DNA from: Acidobacteriota bacterium
Lineage (GTDB): Bacteria; Acidobacteriota; Vicinamibacteria; Fen-336
NCBI GenBank assembly: GCA_003222275.1
Contig: QHVJ01000173.1
Location: 1 to 40,439 of the forward strand
Direction: 5' to 3'
Length of the DNA: 40,439 bases
Position numbers and translations under genes: made by a program. The notes beneath the pieces are model-generated. The model was not told where the DNA came from, did no database searches, and was given only the letters and a program-made list of their open reading frames with translations. This document shows, one piece after another, positions 1-10,580 of the stretch. The stretch's first letter is position 1. Each line of letters opens with the position of its first letter.

Positions 1-283
1 CGTGTTCGACCTGCACAAGGCTTTCTCGCCGCCCGACAGCCAGGCCTGGGCCGCCGAAGGCTGCCGCACGGCGGGCATCGGCTGCCTCGATTGCAAGGGA
101 CGGCTCATCGACCATCTCCTGCACCGGCTGGAGGAGATCCACGAGCGCCGGCCACGCTTCGCCTCGCGTCCCGACGACGTCTGGGACATCCTGAAGGAGG
201 GCTCCCAGCGGGCGCGCGAGACTGCCCGGGCGACCATGGAAGAAGTACGATCGGCGATGAAGATCCGCTACCCGATCAGCTGA
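1..283 (+). CDS. trpS: Tryptophan--tRNA ligase, C-terminal fragment (cut by left edge)
   Basis: This is the last 93 or so residues of tryptophanyl-tRNA synthetase, the class I enzyme that charges tRNA-Trp in the cytoplasm. The reading frame is already open at base 2 and ends at TGA 281-283, so the true start lies outside the window. The segment TAGIGCLDCKGRLIDHLL is the conserved C-terminal helical region of bacterial TrpS (family form roughly G-C-x-D-C-K), followed by the usual short tail. The HIGH and KMSKS ATP-binding motifs are not in the visible part. scpA starts 11 nt downstream, so trpS and scpA-scpB are probably one transcription unit. Identification rests on family knowledge of this C-terminal signature. 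Confidence 0.88.
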   Translation, partial: VFDLHKAFSPPDSQAWAAEGCRTAGIGCLDCKGRLIDHLLHRLEEIHERRPRFASRPDDVWDILKEGSQRARETARATMEEVRSAMKIRYPIS

Positions 284-294
284 GAGGGACCGCA

Positions 295-1107
295 TTGACC
301 GACGAGCCGGCCGGCCCCCCCGCGGGCCTCGAGTCCATCCTCCCCGAGGACGCGCCGAGGATCCGTTTGCCCGAGTTCGAGGGACCGCTCGACCTCCTCC
401 TCTACCTCATCAAGAAGAACGAGGTCGACATCCACGACATCCCCATCGCCCCCATCACGCGCCAGTACATGGAATACCTGGACCTCATGAAGGAGCTGAA
501 CCTCGACGTGGCCGGGGAGTTCATGGTGATGGCGGCCACGCTCATCCACATCAAATCGAAGATGCTCGTGCCGGTGAACCCCACGGAGGCGGAGGGCGAG
601 GAAGAAGGGGAGGACCCGCGCGACGAGCTGGTGCGCCGCCTGCTCGAGTTCCAGCGCTACAAGGAGGCGGCGGGGCTGCTGCACCAGAAGCGCGAGATCC
701 GCGCCGCCACCTGGATCCGGCCCGACACGGCCCTGCCCACCTTCGACGACGCGGGCGAGGAGATGATCGAGGCCGGGCTCTACGACCTCATCGGCGCGTT
801 CAAGGAGCTGCTCGAGCGCCGCAAGACGCTCCTCGCCCACGAGGTGGAGCACGAAGGCAAGAGCGTCGAGGAGCGCATGGAGGAGCTGCTGGACATGCTT
901 CGGGAGGGGCAGTCGCTGGAGTTCCTCGAGCTGTTCGCGAGCGAGGAGACCAAGGCGGGCATGATCCTGACCTTCCTCTCCTTGCTCGAGCTGATCCGCT
1001 TGAAGAGGATCAAGGTCTATCAGCGCAGCCTGTTCGGCCCCATCCGCGTATTCCGGCCGCTGGGGCCGGAGGCCGGGGCGCCCATGCCGGGCGCGCCCGC
1101 CGCCTGA
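295..1107 (+). CDS. scpA: Segregation and condensation protein A (kleisin)
   Basis: ScpA is the kleisin subunit that bridges the SMC heads and binds ScpB, forming the bacterial condensin that compacts and segregates the chromosome. The 270-residue product has the ScpA hallmark FEGPLDLLLYLI at residues 28-39, followed by KNEVDIHDIPIAPIT and the helix ending in LIHIKSKMLVP. The C-terminus (LELIRLKRIKVYQ) is the winged-helix region that contacts the SMC head. I chose TTG 295 because a purine-rich GAGAGGGA lies just upstream and the N-terminal family motif follows closely. An upstream in-frame extension would run through trpS. scpB follows 10 nt after the stop, the usual scpA-scpB pairing. Confidence 0.95.
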   Translation: MTDEPAGPPAGLESILPEDAPRIRLPEFEGPLDLLLYLIKKNEVDIHDIPIAPITRQYMEYLDLMKELNLDVAGEFMVMAATLIHIKSKMLVPVNPTEAEGEEEGEDPRDELVRRLLEFQRYKEAAGLLHQKREIRAATWIRPDTALPTFDDAGEEMIEAGLYDLIGAFKELLERRKTLLAHEVEHEGKSVEERMEELLDMLREGQSLEFLELFASEETKAGMILTFLSLLELIRLKRIKVYQRSLFGPIRVFRPLGPEAGAPMPGAPAA

Positions 1108-1117
1108 CGGAGGATCA

Positions 1118-1828
1118 TTGGAAGAGACGCCGGAGCCGAGAGAGACTGGAGAGGGCGCATCCGTCCTGCCCGCGGCCGACGTGCGCGCGGTGCTGGAGGC
1201 GCTGGTCTTCGCGTCGCCGCATCCGGTCAGCCCACGCGAGATCACGCGCGTCCTGGCCGGTGTCCCGCGCGAGGCGTGGCAGGCCGCGCTCGAGGAGCTG
1301 AAGGCCGACTATGCCCGCGACGGCCGAGGGCTCCAGCTCGTGGAGATCGCGGGGGGCTGGCAGATCACCACCCGGCCCGAGTACAACGACTGGGTGCGCG
1401 AGATGCTGGACCCGAAGTCGCCGACGCGGCTCTCGATCCAGGCCCTGGAGACGCTGGCCGTGATCGCCTACAAGCAGCCGGTGACGTTGCCCGAGATCAT
1501 CGAGCTGCGGGGCGTGAAGTCGGGGGGCGTGATCAAGACGCTGCTGGAGAAGCGGCTCATCCGCATCACCGGCCGCAAGCCCGTGGTCGGCCGGCCCATG
1601 CTCTACGGCACCACCAAGGAGTTCCTGCTCCACTTCGGCCTGAGAGATCTCGCCGAGCTGCCCAAGATCGAGGAGTTCGCCGAGGTGCTCGGCGAAGAGG
1701 TGGATGTAGCCGGCCTCAAGCGGGCGATCGAAGCGCCGAGGCCGGTCGAGATTCCGCTCGCGGAGGACGCAGAGAGCGCAGAGGAAGCAGAGAGCGCAGA
1801 GGATGCAGAGGACGCAGAGGGCCAATAG
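1118..1828 (+). CDS. scpB: Segregation and condensation protein B
   Basis: ScpB is the dimeric winged-helix partner of ScpA in the SMC-ScpAB condensin. The 236-residue protein has two winged-helix segments: residues about 22-95, starting ADVRAVLEALVFASPHPVS, and about 105-185, with the conserved LETLAVIAYKQPVTLPEI and GRPMLYGTTKEFLLHFGL. Start is TTG 1118, preceded by a strong GGAGG at 1109-1113. The last 21 residues are an unusual acidic Ala-Glu-Asp/Ser tail encoded by a 9-nt tandem repeat (see 1760-1822). That tail is outside the conserved fold and looks like a recent expansion. In many bacteria rluB follows scpB directly, but here a secreted-protein gene lies between them. Confidence 0.95.
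   Translation: MEETPEPRETGEGASVLPAADVRAVLEALVFASPHPVSPREITRVLAGVPREAWQAALEELKADYARDGRGLQLVEIAGGWQITTRPEYNDWVREMLDPKSPTRLSIQALETLAVIAYKQPVTLPEIIELRGVKSGGVIKTLLEKRLIRITGRKPVVGRPMLYGTTKEFLLHFGLRDLAELPKIEEFAEVLGEEVDVAGLKRAIEAPRPVEIPLAEDAESAEEAESAEDAEDAEGQ
1760..1822 (+). repeat. 9-nt tandem repeat at the 3' end of scpB
   Basis: Seven consecutive 9-nt units of the form GCRGAGNNN (for example GCAGAGGAC, GCAGAGAGC, GCAGAGGAA) run in frame up to the last sense codon of scpB. They encode repeated Ala-Glu-Asp/Ser/Glu triplets. The opposite strand would encode a Leu/Cys/Ser-rich string. Because the unit is a multiple of three, gain or loss of units keeps the frame. It is probably a length-variable tract. 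Confidence 0.85.
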
Positions 1829-1851
1829 CCTTCATTCAGGGGAGGACCGAG

Positions 1852-2877
1852 ATGATGAAGCCCGTCATGCTGTTGTTCGCCGCCCTCGGCGTGGCGGTGC
1901 CGGCCGTGGCCGACAGCGGGTGGCAGCCGATCTTCGACGGCGGCGGTTTGACCGGCTGGGAGCAGGTGGGTCCCGGGAAGTTCGTCCTCGAGGACGGGCT
2001 GCTCAAGACCCAGGGCGGGATGGGCATGCTGTGGTTCACGCCGCGAAAGATCGGCAACGCGACGATTCGCATCGTTTACAAGACGGCCAACAAGGCTGCC
2101 AACTCCGGTGTCTTCATCCGTATTCCCGAGAAGCCGACCGAGCCGTGGATGCCCGTCAACCGGGGCTACGAGGTCCAGATCGACGATTCCGAGAACGACA
2201 ATCACGTCACCGGAGTGCTTTACTCGCTGACGAAGGCGATGGCGCGGCCGGGCAAGCCGGGGGAGTGGAACGAAATGGAGATCACCCTCGACGGCCCGCG
2301 CACGGTGGTCGTCGTCAACGGGGCCAAGGTCACCGATTACACCGAGGGCCAGCCCGTGCCGCCGAAGGTCGAGACGTGGGAGCCGGACCGGGGCCCGCGT
2401 GCGATGGAGGGCTACATCGGTCTGCAGAACCATTCCGACAAGGACGTGGTGTGGTTCAAGGAGGTGAGCATCCGGCCGCTCCCGTTGGCCTCGGGGCCGC
2501 ACTCCGCTTCGGAGCCGGATGTGCGGACGCTCGACGCCCGCCGCTTCGACGCGATGGTGAAGGGCGACACCGCCGCCCTCGACGGCCTGCTCGCCGACGA
2601 CCTCGTCTACACGCACGCGAGCGGCAAGGTGGACAGCAAGGCCTCGTTCCTCGACGACATCAAGACCGGCCAGCTCCGTTACAAGGTCATCCGGCCGGAG
2701 GATCCGAAGCTGAGCGTCTACGGCGACACGGCGGTGGCGACGGGCCTGGCCGCGGTCGAGGTGAACAACCACGGGCAGGAGCTGAACATGAAGCTACGCT
2801 ACACCGACGTCTGGGTGAATCGCGGCGGCAAGTGGCAGATGGTGGCCTGGCAAGCGACGCGGCTCCCCAATCCCTGA
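1852..2877 (+). CDS. Secreted DUF1080 (3-keto-disaccharide hydrolase-like) protein fused to a DUF4440/SnoaL-like domain
   Basis: The 341-residue product starts with a Sec-type signal peptide (MMKPVMLLFAALGVAVPAVA) and is probably periplasmic. Residues about 22-220 form a DUF1080 jelly-roll: it opens with WQPIFDGGGLTGWE, contains SGVFIRIPEKP and GYEVQIDD, and closes with GYIGLQNHSDKDVVWFKEVSIRP. Family members bind or cleave modified disaccharides. Residues about 230-341 resemble DUF4440/NTF2-like domains (DARRFDAMVKGDTAALDGLLADDLVYTH ... DVWVNRGGKWQMVAWQATRL, quoted in pieces). ATG 1852 is chosen because of GGGGAGG at 1839-1845 and the signal peptide. A TAGCCT hexamer at 1825-1830 could be a promoter -10. 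The gene interrupts the usual scpB-rluB-cmk order. Substrate unknown. Confidence 0.8.
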   Translation: MMKPVMLLFAALGVAVPAVADSGWQPIFDGGGLTGWEQVGPGKFVLEDGLLKTQGGMGMLWFTPRKIGNATIRIVYKTANKAANSGVFIRIPEKPTEPWMPVNRGYEVQIDDSENDNHVTGVLYSLTKAMARPGKPGEWNEMEITLDGPRTVVVVNGAKVTDYTEGQPVPPKVETWEPDRGPRAMEGYIGLQNHSDKDVVWFKEVSIRPLPLASGPHSASEPDVRTLDARRFDAMVKGDTAALDGLLADDLVYTHASGKVDSKASFLDDIKTGQLRYKVIRPEDPKLSVYGDTAVATGLAAVEVNNHGQELNMKLRYTDVWVNRGGKWQMVAWQATRLPNP

Positions 2878-2895
2878 GCGCGCCCGGGAATGCGT

Positions 2896-2901
2896 TAGCA
2901 T
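2896..2901 (+). promoter_or_regulatory. Candidate -10 box for leaderless rluB transcript
   Basis: TAGCAT lies 7 nt before the GTG start of rluB, and there is no Shine-Dalgarno sequence in between. A start of transcription 6-8 nt after the box would put the mRNA 5' end at the start codon. No -35 box was recognised. Confidence 0.4.
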
Positions 2902-2908
2902 CGAGATT

Positions 2909-3712
2909 GTGGAGGAAAGACTACAGAAGATCCTGTCGCGGGCGGGTGTGGCGTCTCGGCGGGGCGCCGAGAAGATCATGAGCGAGGGCCGCGTGACCAT
3001 CAACGGCGCCACCGTCCGGGAGCTGGGCACGAAGGCGGACGCCGCGCGGGACGACATCCGCGTGGACGGCGTGCGCGTGCGGCCGCCGCGCGAGACGGTC
3101 TACCTGCTCCTCAACAAGCCCAAGGGTGTCGTGACCACGAGGCGCGATCCCGAGGGACGCACGACGGTCATGGACCTCGTCCCCCCGGTGAGCGGACTCT
3201 TCCCCGTCGGGCGGCTCGACGTCACCACCGAAGGCCTGATCCTCCTCACCAACGACGGCGCTTTTGCGGAGCGCGTGGCCCACCCGCGCTACGAGGTCGC
3301 CCGCGTCTACCACGCGAAGGTGCGCGGCGTGCCCGATCCGGCGACACTCGCCCGGCTGCGCAGCGGCGTGAGGGTCGAGGGGGAGCGGCTCGCCGTCGAC
3401 GACGCCCGTGTCCTCAAGGCCGACAACAACGCCTGGCTGGAGCTGAAGCTGCACGAGGGCAAGCACCACGAGGTGAGGCGGCTGCTGGAGGCGGTGGGGC
3501 ATCCCGTCTCCAAGCTCAAGCGCGTCGCGCTCGGTCCGGTGACCGCGCGCGGGCTGGAGCCGGGACAGTTCCGCCCGCTCGCCCCCCATGAGGTGCGGGC
3601 CCTGCGGGCCGGAGCGGCCGCGCCCACGGGTGACCGGACACCACGTCCGCCGCGGGCACGGCCCCGGCCCGCGGCCGGCCGTCCGACCCGCGTCCGCCGC
3701 TCGCGCCCGTGA
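2909..3712 (+). CDS. rluB: Pseudouridine synthase of the RsuA/RluB/E/F family
   Basis: The enzyme isomerises a uridine in rRNA to pseudouridine, most likely in 23S rRNA as for RluB. The 267-residue protein has an N-terminal S4 RNA-binding domain (residues 1-60, beginning EERLQKILSRAGVASRR) and the catalytic domain with FPVGRLDVTTEGLILLTNDG. Asp104 in GRLD is the family's catalytic aspartate. KLHEGKHHEVRRLLEAVG is the other conserved block. The last 35 residues are an Arg/Pro-rich tail. GTG 2909 begins the S4 domain directly; no Shine-Dalgarno is visible and a TAGCAT box lies 7 nt upstream, so translation may be leaderless. The stop overlaps the cmk start (GTGA), implying coupling. RluB versus RluE/F specificity cannot be decided here. 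Confidence 0.88.
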   Translation: MEERLQKILSRAGVASRRGAEKIMSEGRVTINGATVRELGTKADAARDDIRVDGVRVRPPRETVYLLLNKPKGVVTTRRDPEGRTTVMDLVPPVSGLFPVGRLDVTTEGLILLTNDGAFAERVAHPRYEVARVYHAKVRGVPDPATLARLRSGVRVEGERLAVDDARVLKADNNAWLELKLHEGKHHEVRRLLEAVGHPVSKLKRVALGPVTARGLEPGQFRPLAPHEVRALRAGAAAPTGDRTPRPPRARPRPAAGRPTRVRRSRP

Positions 3713-4401
3713 CCAGGCGGGATCCGGCCGTGAGCAATCGCCTCATCATCGCCATCGACGGGCCCTCGGGGGCCGGAAAGTCCACCGCCGGCCGCGCGCT
3801 TGCCAAGAAGCTGGGCTACGTCTTCCTCGACACGGGCGCCATGTACCGCGCGCTCGCGCTGAAGGCGCTCCGTGCCGGCGTGACCCTCGACGCGGAAGAC
3901 GAGCTGGCCGAGCTCGCCCGCCGCACGCGGATCGAGCTGGCGGGAAACGGCGACCTCGTGACGCTCGACGGGGAAGACGTGAGCGGCGCCATCCGCACCC
4001 GGGAGGTGAGCGCGGCGGCCTCGCGCGTCTCCACGCATCCCAAGGTGCGCCGGCTGATGGTCTCGCGCCAACAGGAGCTCGGCCGTCCGGGGGGGGTCGT
4101 CCTCGACGGGCGCGACGTGGGGACCGTGGTCTTCCCGGATGCCGACCTGAAGTTCTACCTGGACGCCGACGCGCGCCGGCGGGCCGAGCGCCGCCACGCC
4201 GAGCTGGCCGCCGCCGGCGTGGCCTCCGACGTGGACGCGATCGAGCGCGAGATCCGCGCCCGCGACCACGCCGACTCCACCCGCCCCGACTCGCCTCTCA
4301 CGCGGGCCCCGGACGCCGTTTACCTCGACAGCACCGTGCTCGGGGCCGAAGAGGTGGTGCAGCGCATGGCGACGGCCGTCCAGGAAAAGCTCAGAGCCTG
4401 A
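3709..4401 (+). CDS. cmk: Cytidylate kinase
   Basis: CMP/dCMP kinase, which phosphorylates CMP with ATP in pyrimidine salvage and turnover. The 230-residue protein has the P-loop GPSGAGKST at residues 18-26, then DTGAMYRALALKAL, the CMP-binding DGRDVGTVVFPDADLKFYL block, and the lid region rich in Arg (DADARRRAERRHAEL). GTG 3709 overlaps the rluB stop by 4 nt. A second in-frame GTG at 3730 with AGGCGG about 9 nt upstream would remove seven residues and is an equal alternative. The gene converges on and overlaps the next minus-strand gene by 11 nt. Family membership is clear. Confidence 0.94.
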   Translation: MTRRDPAVSNRLIIAIDGPSGAGKSTAGRALAKKLGYVFLDTGAMYRALALKALRAGVTLDAEDELAELARRTRIELAGNGDLVTLDGEDVSGAIRTREVSAAASRVSTHPKVRRLMVSRQQELGRPGGVVLDGRDVGTVVFPDADLKFYLDADARRRAERRHAELAAAGVASDVDAIEREIRARDHADSTRPDSPLTRAPDAVYLDSTVLGAEEVVQRMATAVQEKLRA

Positions 4402-5986
4402 GCCGGACCATCTCGTCGAAGGTCGTGACGCCCTCGCCTACGAGGCTGAGGCAGCGATCTCGCAGCCGCGTCATGCCGCCCGCCACCGCCAGCTCCTCCA
4501 GCTCCGCGGGGGCCAGTCCCTGCCGGACGCCGGCCCGCACCTCGGCTGTCCCCGGCAGCACCTCGAAGATCGCGCGGCGGCCGTGATAGCCGGTGCGGTT
4601 GCACCGGGGGCACCCTTTGCCCCGGAAGAACTGCATCGGTCCTGCTCCCGCGAGCCCGCGGGCGGCGAGGGTCTGGGCCGGAGGAGGCTCGGCGGGCTGG
4701 CGGCACACCGTGCAGATCTGCCGGACGAGGCGCTGGCAGGTGACGGCGCTCAGGACGGTGGAGAGCGCCGGCCCGGTGACGCCGAGCTGCAGGCACGCGG
4801 CCACGGCCTGCGCGGCGGTCGGCGCATTGACGACCGGCACCACGAGGAGGCTCGCGGCGAGCTGGGTGGCGAGGAGGGCAGTGCCGCGGTCGGGCAGGCT
4901 CGACAGGACGACCACCTCCGGACGGATCGTCATGACCGAGCGCAGCGTCTCTTCCATCTTCGAGGGGTGCTCGTCGGGCTCCACCTCGATCTGCCGCGCG
5001 CCCTCGATGCGCCACTGCACGGGCTGCTCGAGCGACATGACCTCGCGCTCGCCCCGCACGAGGAAGTTGAGGACCGAGTAGGCCGTCGTCTTCACGCCGT
5101 GATAGACGGGAGCGGAAAGCAGGACCATGCCGAACGAAGCCCGCAGCTCCTCCATCAGGCGTACCCGGTCTTCCAGCTCGAGGCCGAGCGTGGGGAAGTC
5201 CTTGATGAAGGTGGCCCGGTTGATCAGCTTGACCGTCGCGCTGATGCCGTAGGTCGTGGGCAGGGTCTGGGCCACCAGGTCGTACTCGCCCTCGGCGACG
5301 TGGGTCGTGATGAGGCTCTTCTGCGGCTTGGCCTCCCGCGCGCTGTCGAGGCCGAAGGTGTCGAAGATCTTCTGGGCCACCCCGGCCTGGAACCGCTTGG
5401 GGATCGGATCGAGGCGGAAGGTGAAGCCGTCGATGCGGTACTTCACCGCGACGCAGTCCTCCTTGGGCTCGAGCTGCACGTCGGAGGCTCCCTTGCGGGC
5501 AGCGAGGGTGAGGATGTACTCGATGATCCCCTCGGGCCCGCTCTGCTCCCAGACCGGGTTGGAGGCGAAGGCGACGCCGTGGGTGTCGGTGAGGGGGTTC
5601 ACCCCCTGCGTGCGCAGCGCGCTGTCGATGTCCTCCCGGCTCACGTGGCCGCGGTGGACGAGGACCTCGCCCAGCCGCTGGCCGGTGCTCTTCTGCTCGA
5701 CGAGGGCCTCGAGCAGCTGCGGCGTGCTGAGCTTCTTCATCCGGATGAGGATGTCCCCCAGGCGGTCGCGGCTCTTGTGCAGCGTGTTCAGCTCGTCCTT
5801 CAGGCGGGCGGGGGCCTTGCGCCAGAACTCCTGCTTGTAGGTGTCGGTCGCCTCGCAGAAGCAGCGGAAGCAGAAAGGACACAGCTTGGTGGGGTTCTTG
5901 GGATCGTCCGAGCACCATACGGCGTGCAGGGCGTCGAACTCGCCCAGGCAGCTCCAGCACGTCGTCAGGTAGGTCTCGAACGCCAG
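4391..5986 (-). CDS. PilB/GspE-like protein with N-terminal zinc-type Cys cluster and degenerate ATPase site
   Basis: The 531-residue product is related to secretion/type IV pilus ATPases. Residues 10-44 hold eight cysteines (TCWSCLGEF ... CPFCFRCFC), likely metal-binding. Residues about 75-115 resemble the N1/MshE-type domain. A GspE-like core follows, ending with the C-terminal CxxC...CPRCNRTGYHGRRAIFEVL element. The Walker A region reads SAPVYHGVKTT instead of GPTGSGKTT: the Lys-Thr-Thr survives but the glycines do not. The Walker B region reads VVVLSSLPD instead of ILVGEIRD. ATP hydrolysis therefore looks doubtful. The Cys cluster lies upstream of the first ATG (5740). The only start that keeps it and has a Shine-Dalgarno (GGAGA at 5998-5994, 7-nt spacer) is CTG 5986. 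No other secretion or pilus genes are nearby. Function unknown. Confidence 0.75.
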   Translation of the reverse strand: MAFETYLTTCWSCLGEFDALHAVWCSDDPKNPTKLCPFCFRCFCEATDTYKQEFWRKAPARLKDELNTLHKSRDRLGDILIRMKKLSTPQLLEALVEQKSTGQRLGEVLVHRGHVSREDIDSALRTQGVNPLTDTHGVAFASNPVWEQSGPEGIIEYILTLAARKGASDVQLEPKEDCVAVKYRIDGFTFRLDPIPKRFQAGVAQKIFDTFGLDSAREAKPQKSLITTHVAEGEYDLVAQTLPTTYGISATVKLINRATFIKDFPTLGLELEDRVRLMEELRASFGMVLLSAPVYHGVKTTAYSVLNFLVRGEREVMSLEQPVQWRIEGARQIEVEPDEHPSKMEETLRSVMTIRPEVVVLSSLPDRGTALLATQLAASLLVVPVVNAPTAAQAVAACLQLGVTGPALSTVLSAVTCQRLVRQICTVCRQPAEPPPAQTLAARGLAGAGPMQFFRGKGCPRCNRTGYHGRRAIFEVLPGTAEVRAGVRQGLAPAELEELAVAGGMTRLRDRCLSLVGEGVTTFDEMVRLRL

Positions 5987-6012
5987 AGCCAGATCTCCAG
6001 TCTGAGGCCTCC

Positions 6013-6041
6013 ACGTTAGACGCCAAGTCCTTGCCGGTCAA
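6013..6041 (-). promoter_or_regulatory. Sigma-70-like promoter for the PilB/GspE-like gene
   Basis: On the minus strand TTGACC (6041-6036) is followed after 17 nt by TAACGT (6018-6013). Transcription would begin near 6006, leaving about 20 nt of leader with GGAGA before CTG 5986. This supports the extended N-terminus of the gene. Confidence 0.5.
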
Positions 6042-6055
6042 GGCGCTCCGGTTCG

Positions 6056-6083
6056 TTGACTTCCTCGCGGCCTGTGGTAGGTT
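6056..6083 (+). promoter_or_regulatory. Sigma-70-like promoter for gcvT-gcvH-gcvP
   Basis: TTGACT (6056-6061), a 16-nt spacer and TAGGTT (6078-6083) precede gcvT by 46 nt. The promoter diverges from the minus-strand one at 6041-6013 without overlapping it. No glycine riboswitch fold was recognised between it and the start codon. Confidence 0.45.
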
Positions 6084-6129
6084 GGGAACTCCCGCGCGCC
6101 CGATCGCTTTCTGACATGATGGAGGGACG

Positions 6130-7242
6130 TTGGAGACCGCCGTCGGCACCCTGCGCAAGACGCCCCTGAATCCCGTGCACCGCGAGCTGGGGGCCAAGAT
6201 GGTCGCCTTCGGCGGGTGGGAGATGCCGGTCGAGTATTCGGGACTCATCGCCGAGCACATGGCTGTGCGCACCGCCGCCGGGGTGTTCGACGTCTCGCAC
6301 ATGGGCGAGCTGGAGGTCGAGGGCCCGGGGGCACTGCCGTTTCTCCAGCGCGTCACCTCGAACAACGCCGGGAAGCTGGCCGACGGGCAGGCGCAGTACT
6401 CGGCCCTGCCTCTTCCCAACGGGGCGCCGGCCGACGACGTGATCGTCTACCGGCGCGGGCCGGAGCGCTTTCTCCTCGTCGTGAACGCCGGCAACATCGA
6501 GAAGGACCTCCGTTGGCTGCAGGAGCAAGCGCCCGGCCAGTGCACGGTGACGAACAGGAGCGACGAGTACGTCCTCGTCGCGCTGCAGGGACCGAAGTCG
6601 CAACAGATCCTCCAGGGCCTCACCCCCGTCGATCTCTCGGCCATCCACTACTACCACTTCGCGGAGGGCGAGGTGGCGGGGCAACCCGCGACCGTCGCCC
6701 GCACGGGCTACACGGGAGAAGACGGTTTCGAGCTCTTCGTCGCTCCCGACCGGGCCGCGGACCTGTGGCGCAAGCTGCTGGAGGCCGGCAAGGAGGCGGG
6801 CCTGGTGCCCGCGGGACTGGGGGCGCGCGACACGCTGCGCCTCGAGGCGAAGATGTGCCTCTACGGCAACGACATGGACGAGACGACGACGCTCGTCGAG
6901 GCGGGGCTGGGCTGGATCGTCTCCCTGGACGAGGCCAAGGGGGACTTCGTCGGCCGTGGCGTGCTGGAAATGCAGAAGAAGGAAGGCGCGGCGCGGAAGC
7001 TCGTCGGCTTCGAGATGGTGGACCGCGGCATCGCCCGGCACGGCTATCCTGTCTATGTCGGCGACGAGCCGGCCGGATCGGTCACTTCCGGCAGCTACGC
7101 GCCGTTCCTCCAGAAGAACATCGGGCTGTGCTACCTGCCCGCGCCCCGGGCGGCGGTGGGCACACCGTTCTACGTGGACATCCGGGGCCGGCGCGTGGCG
7201 GCGCGGGTCGTCCCCACGCCGTTCTACAAGCGGCCGCAGTAA
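6130..7242 (+). CDS. gcvT: Glycine cleavage system T-protein (aminomethyltransferase)
   Basis: The T-protein releases ammonia from the aminomethyl group carried on lipoyl-GcvH and transfers the C1 unit to tetrahydrofolate, giving 5,10-methylene-THF. The 370-residue length is normal. Conserved blocks are HRELGAKMVAFGGWEMPVEY near residues 17-36, GVFDVSHMGELEVEG, ARTGYTGEDGFELF, LGARDTLRLEAKMCLYGND and, near the C-terminus, GSVTSGSYAPFLQKNIGLCYL. TTG 6130 is chosen for the GGAGGG at 6121-6126 and because the protein begins correctly from there. It is the first gene of a gcvT-gcvH-gcvP operon with gaps of 21 and 2 nt. No lpd gene for the L-protein is in the window. Confidence 0.96.
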   Translation: METAVGTLRKTPLNPVHRELGAKMVAFGGWEMPVEYSGLIAEHMAVRTAAGVFDVSHMGELEVEGPGALPFLQRVTSNNAGKLADGQAQYSALPLPNGAPADDVIVYRRGPERFLLVVNAGNIEKDLRWLQEQAPGQCTVTNRSDEYVLVALQGPKSQQILQGLTPVDLSAIHYYHFAEGEVAGQPATVARTGYTGEDGFELFVAPDRAADLWRKLLEAGKEAGLVPAGLGARDTLRLEAKMCLYGNDMDETTTLVEAGLGWIVSLDEAKGDFVGRGVLEMQKKEGAARKLVGFEMVDRGIARHGYPVYVGDEPAGSVTSGSYAPFLQKNIGLCYLPAPRAAVGTPFYVDIRGRRVAARVVPTPFYKRPQ

Positions 7243-7263
7243 CCGCCAGAGGAGCCGCCAGAG

Positions 7264-7647
7264 ATGGAGCCGACCGACCGCCTCTACACGAGGGAGCACG
7301 AGTGGGTGAAGGTGGAGGGCGACCGGGGCACCGTGGGTATCACCGACTTCGCCCAGAAGCAGCTCGGCGACGTGGTGTTCCTCGAGCTGCCGGAGAAGGG
7401 CAAGAAGATCAAGTCCCACGAGCGCTTCGGCACCGTGGAGTCGGTCAAGGCGGTCTCGGAGCTGTTCTCCCCCGTGGGCGGTGAGATCGTGGAGGTGAAT
7501 TCCGCCCTCGTCCAGAAGCCAGAGACCGTGAACGCCGATCCGTACGGAACGGGCTGGATGATCCGCGTGAAGCTCGATCCCGGAGAGCCCGCCGGCCTGA
7601 TGGAGGCCGGGCAATACTCGGAGTACGTGGCCAAGGAGGCGAAGTAG
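7264..7647 (+). CDS. gcvH: Glycine cleavage system H-protein (lipoyl carrier)
   Basis: GcvH shuttles the aminomethyl intermediate between the P, T and L proteins on a lipoyl-lysine arm. The 127-residue protein has the typical start ([21 protein letters not shown]) and the lipoylation site [17 protein letters not shown], in which Lys62 is the expected modified residue. The C-terminal GWMIRVKLD and the [10 protein letters not shown] region fit the family. ATG 7264 follows an AGAGGAG at about 9 nt. It sits between gcvT and gcvP, confirming its role. Confidence 0.96.
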   Translation: MEPTDRLYTREHEWVKVEGDRGTVGITDFAQKQLGDVVFLELPEKGKKIKSHERFGTVESVKAVSELFSPVGGEIVEVNSALVQKPETVNADPYGTGWMIRVKLDPGEPAGLMEAGQYSEYVAKEAK

Positions 7648-7649
7648 AG

Positions 7650-10553
<2,904 letters not shown>

Positions 10554-10580
10554 GCGCCGACTCCCGTTCACACCTGCCGA

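Noticed and set aside
1115-1825. Minus-strand Cys/Leu-rich small protein opposite scpB
   Set aside because: The Cys/Leu string is just the complement of the GCAGAGNNN repeat. The plus-strand ScpB fold covers the region.
6084-6129. Glycine riboswitch before gcvT
   Set aside because: The leader from the promoter to the start is only about 40 nt and shows no tandem aptamer pattern.
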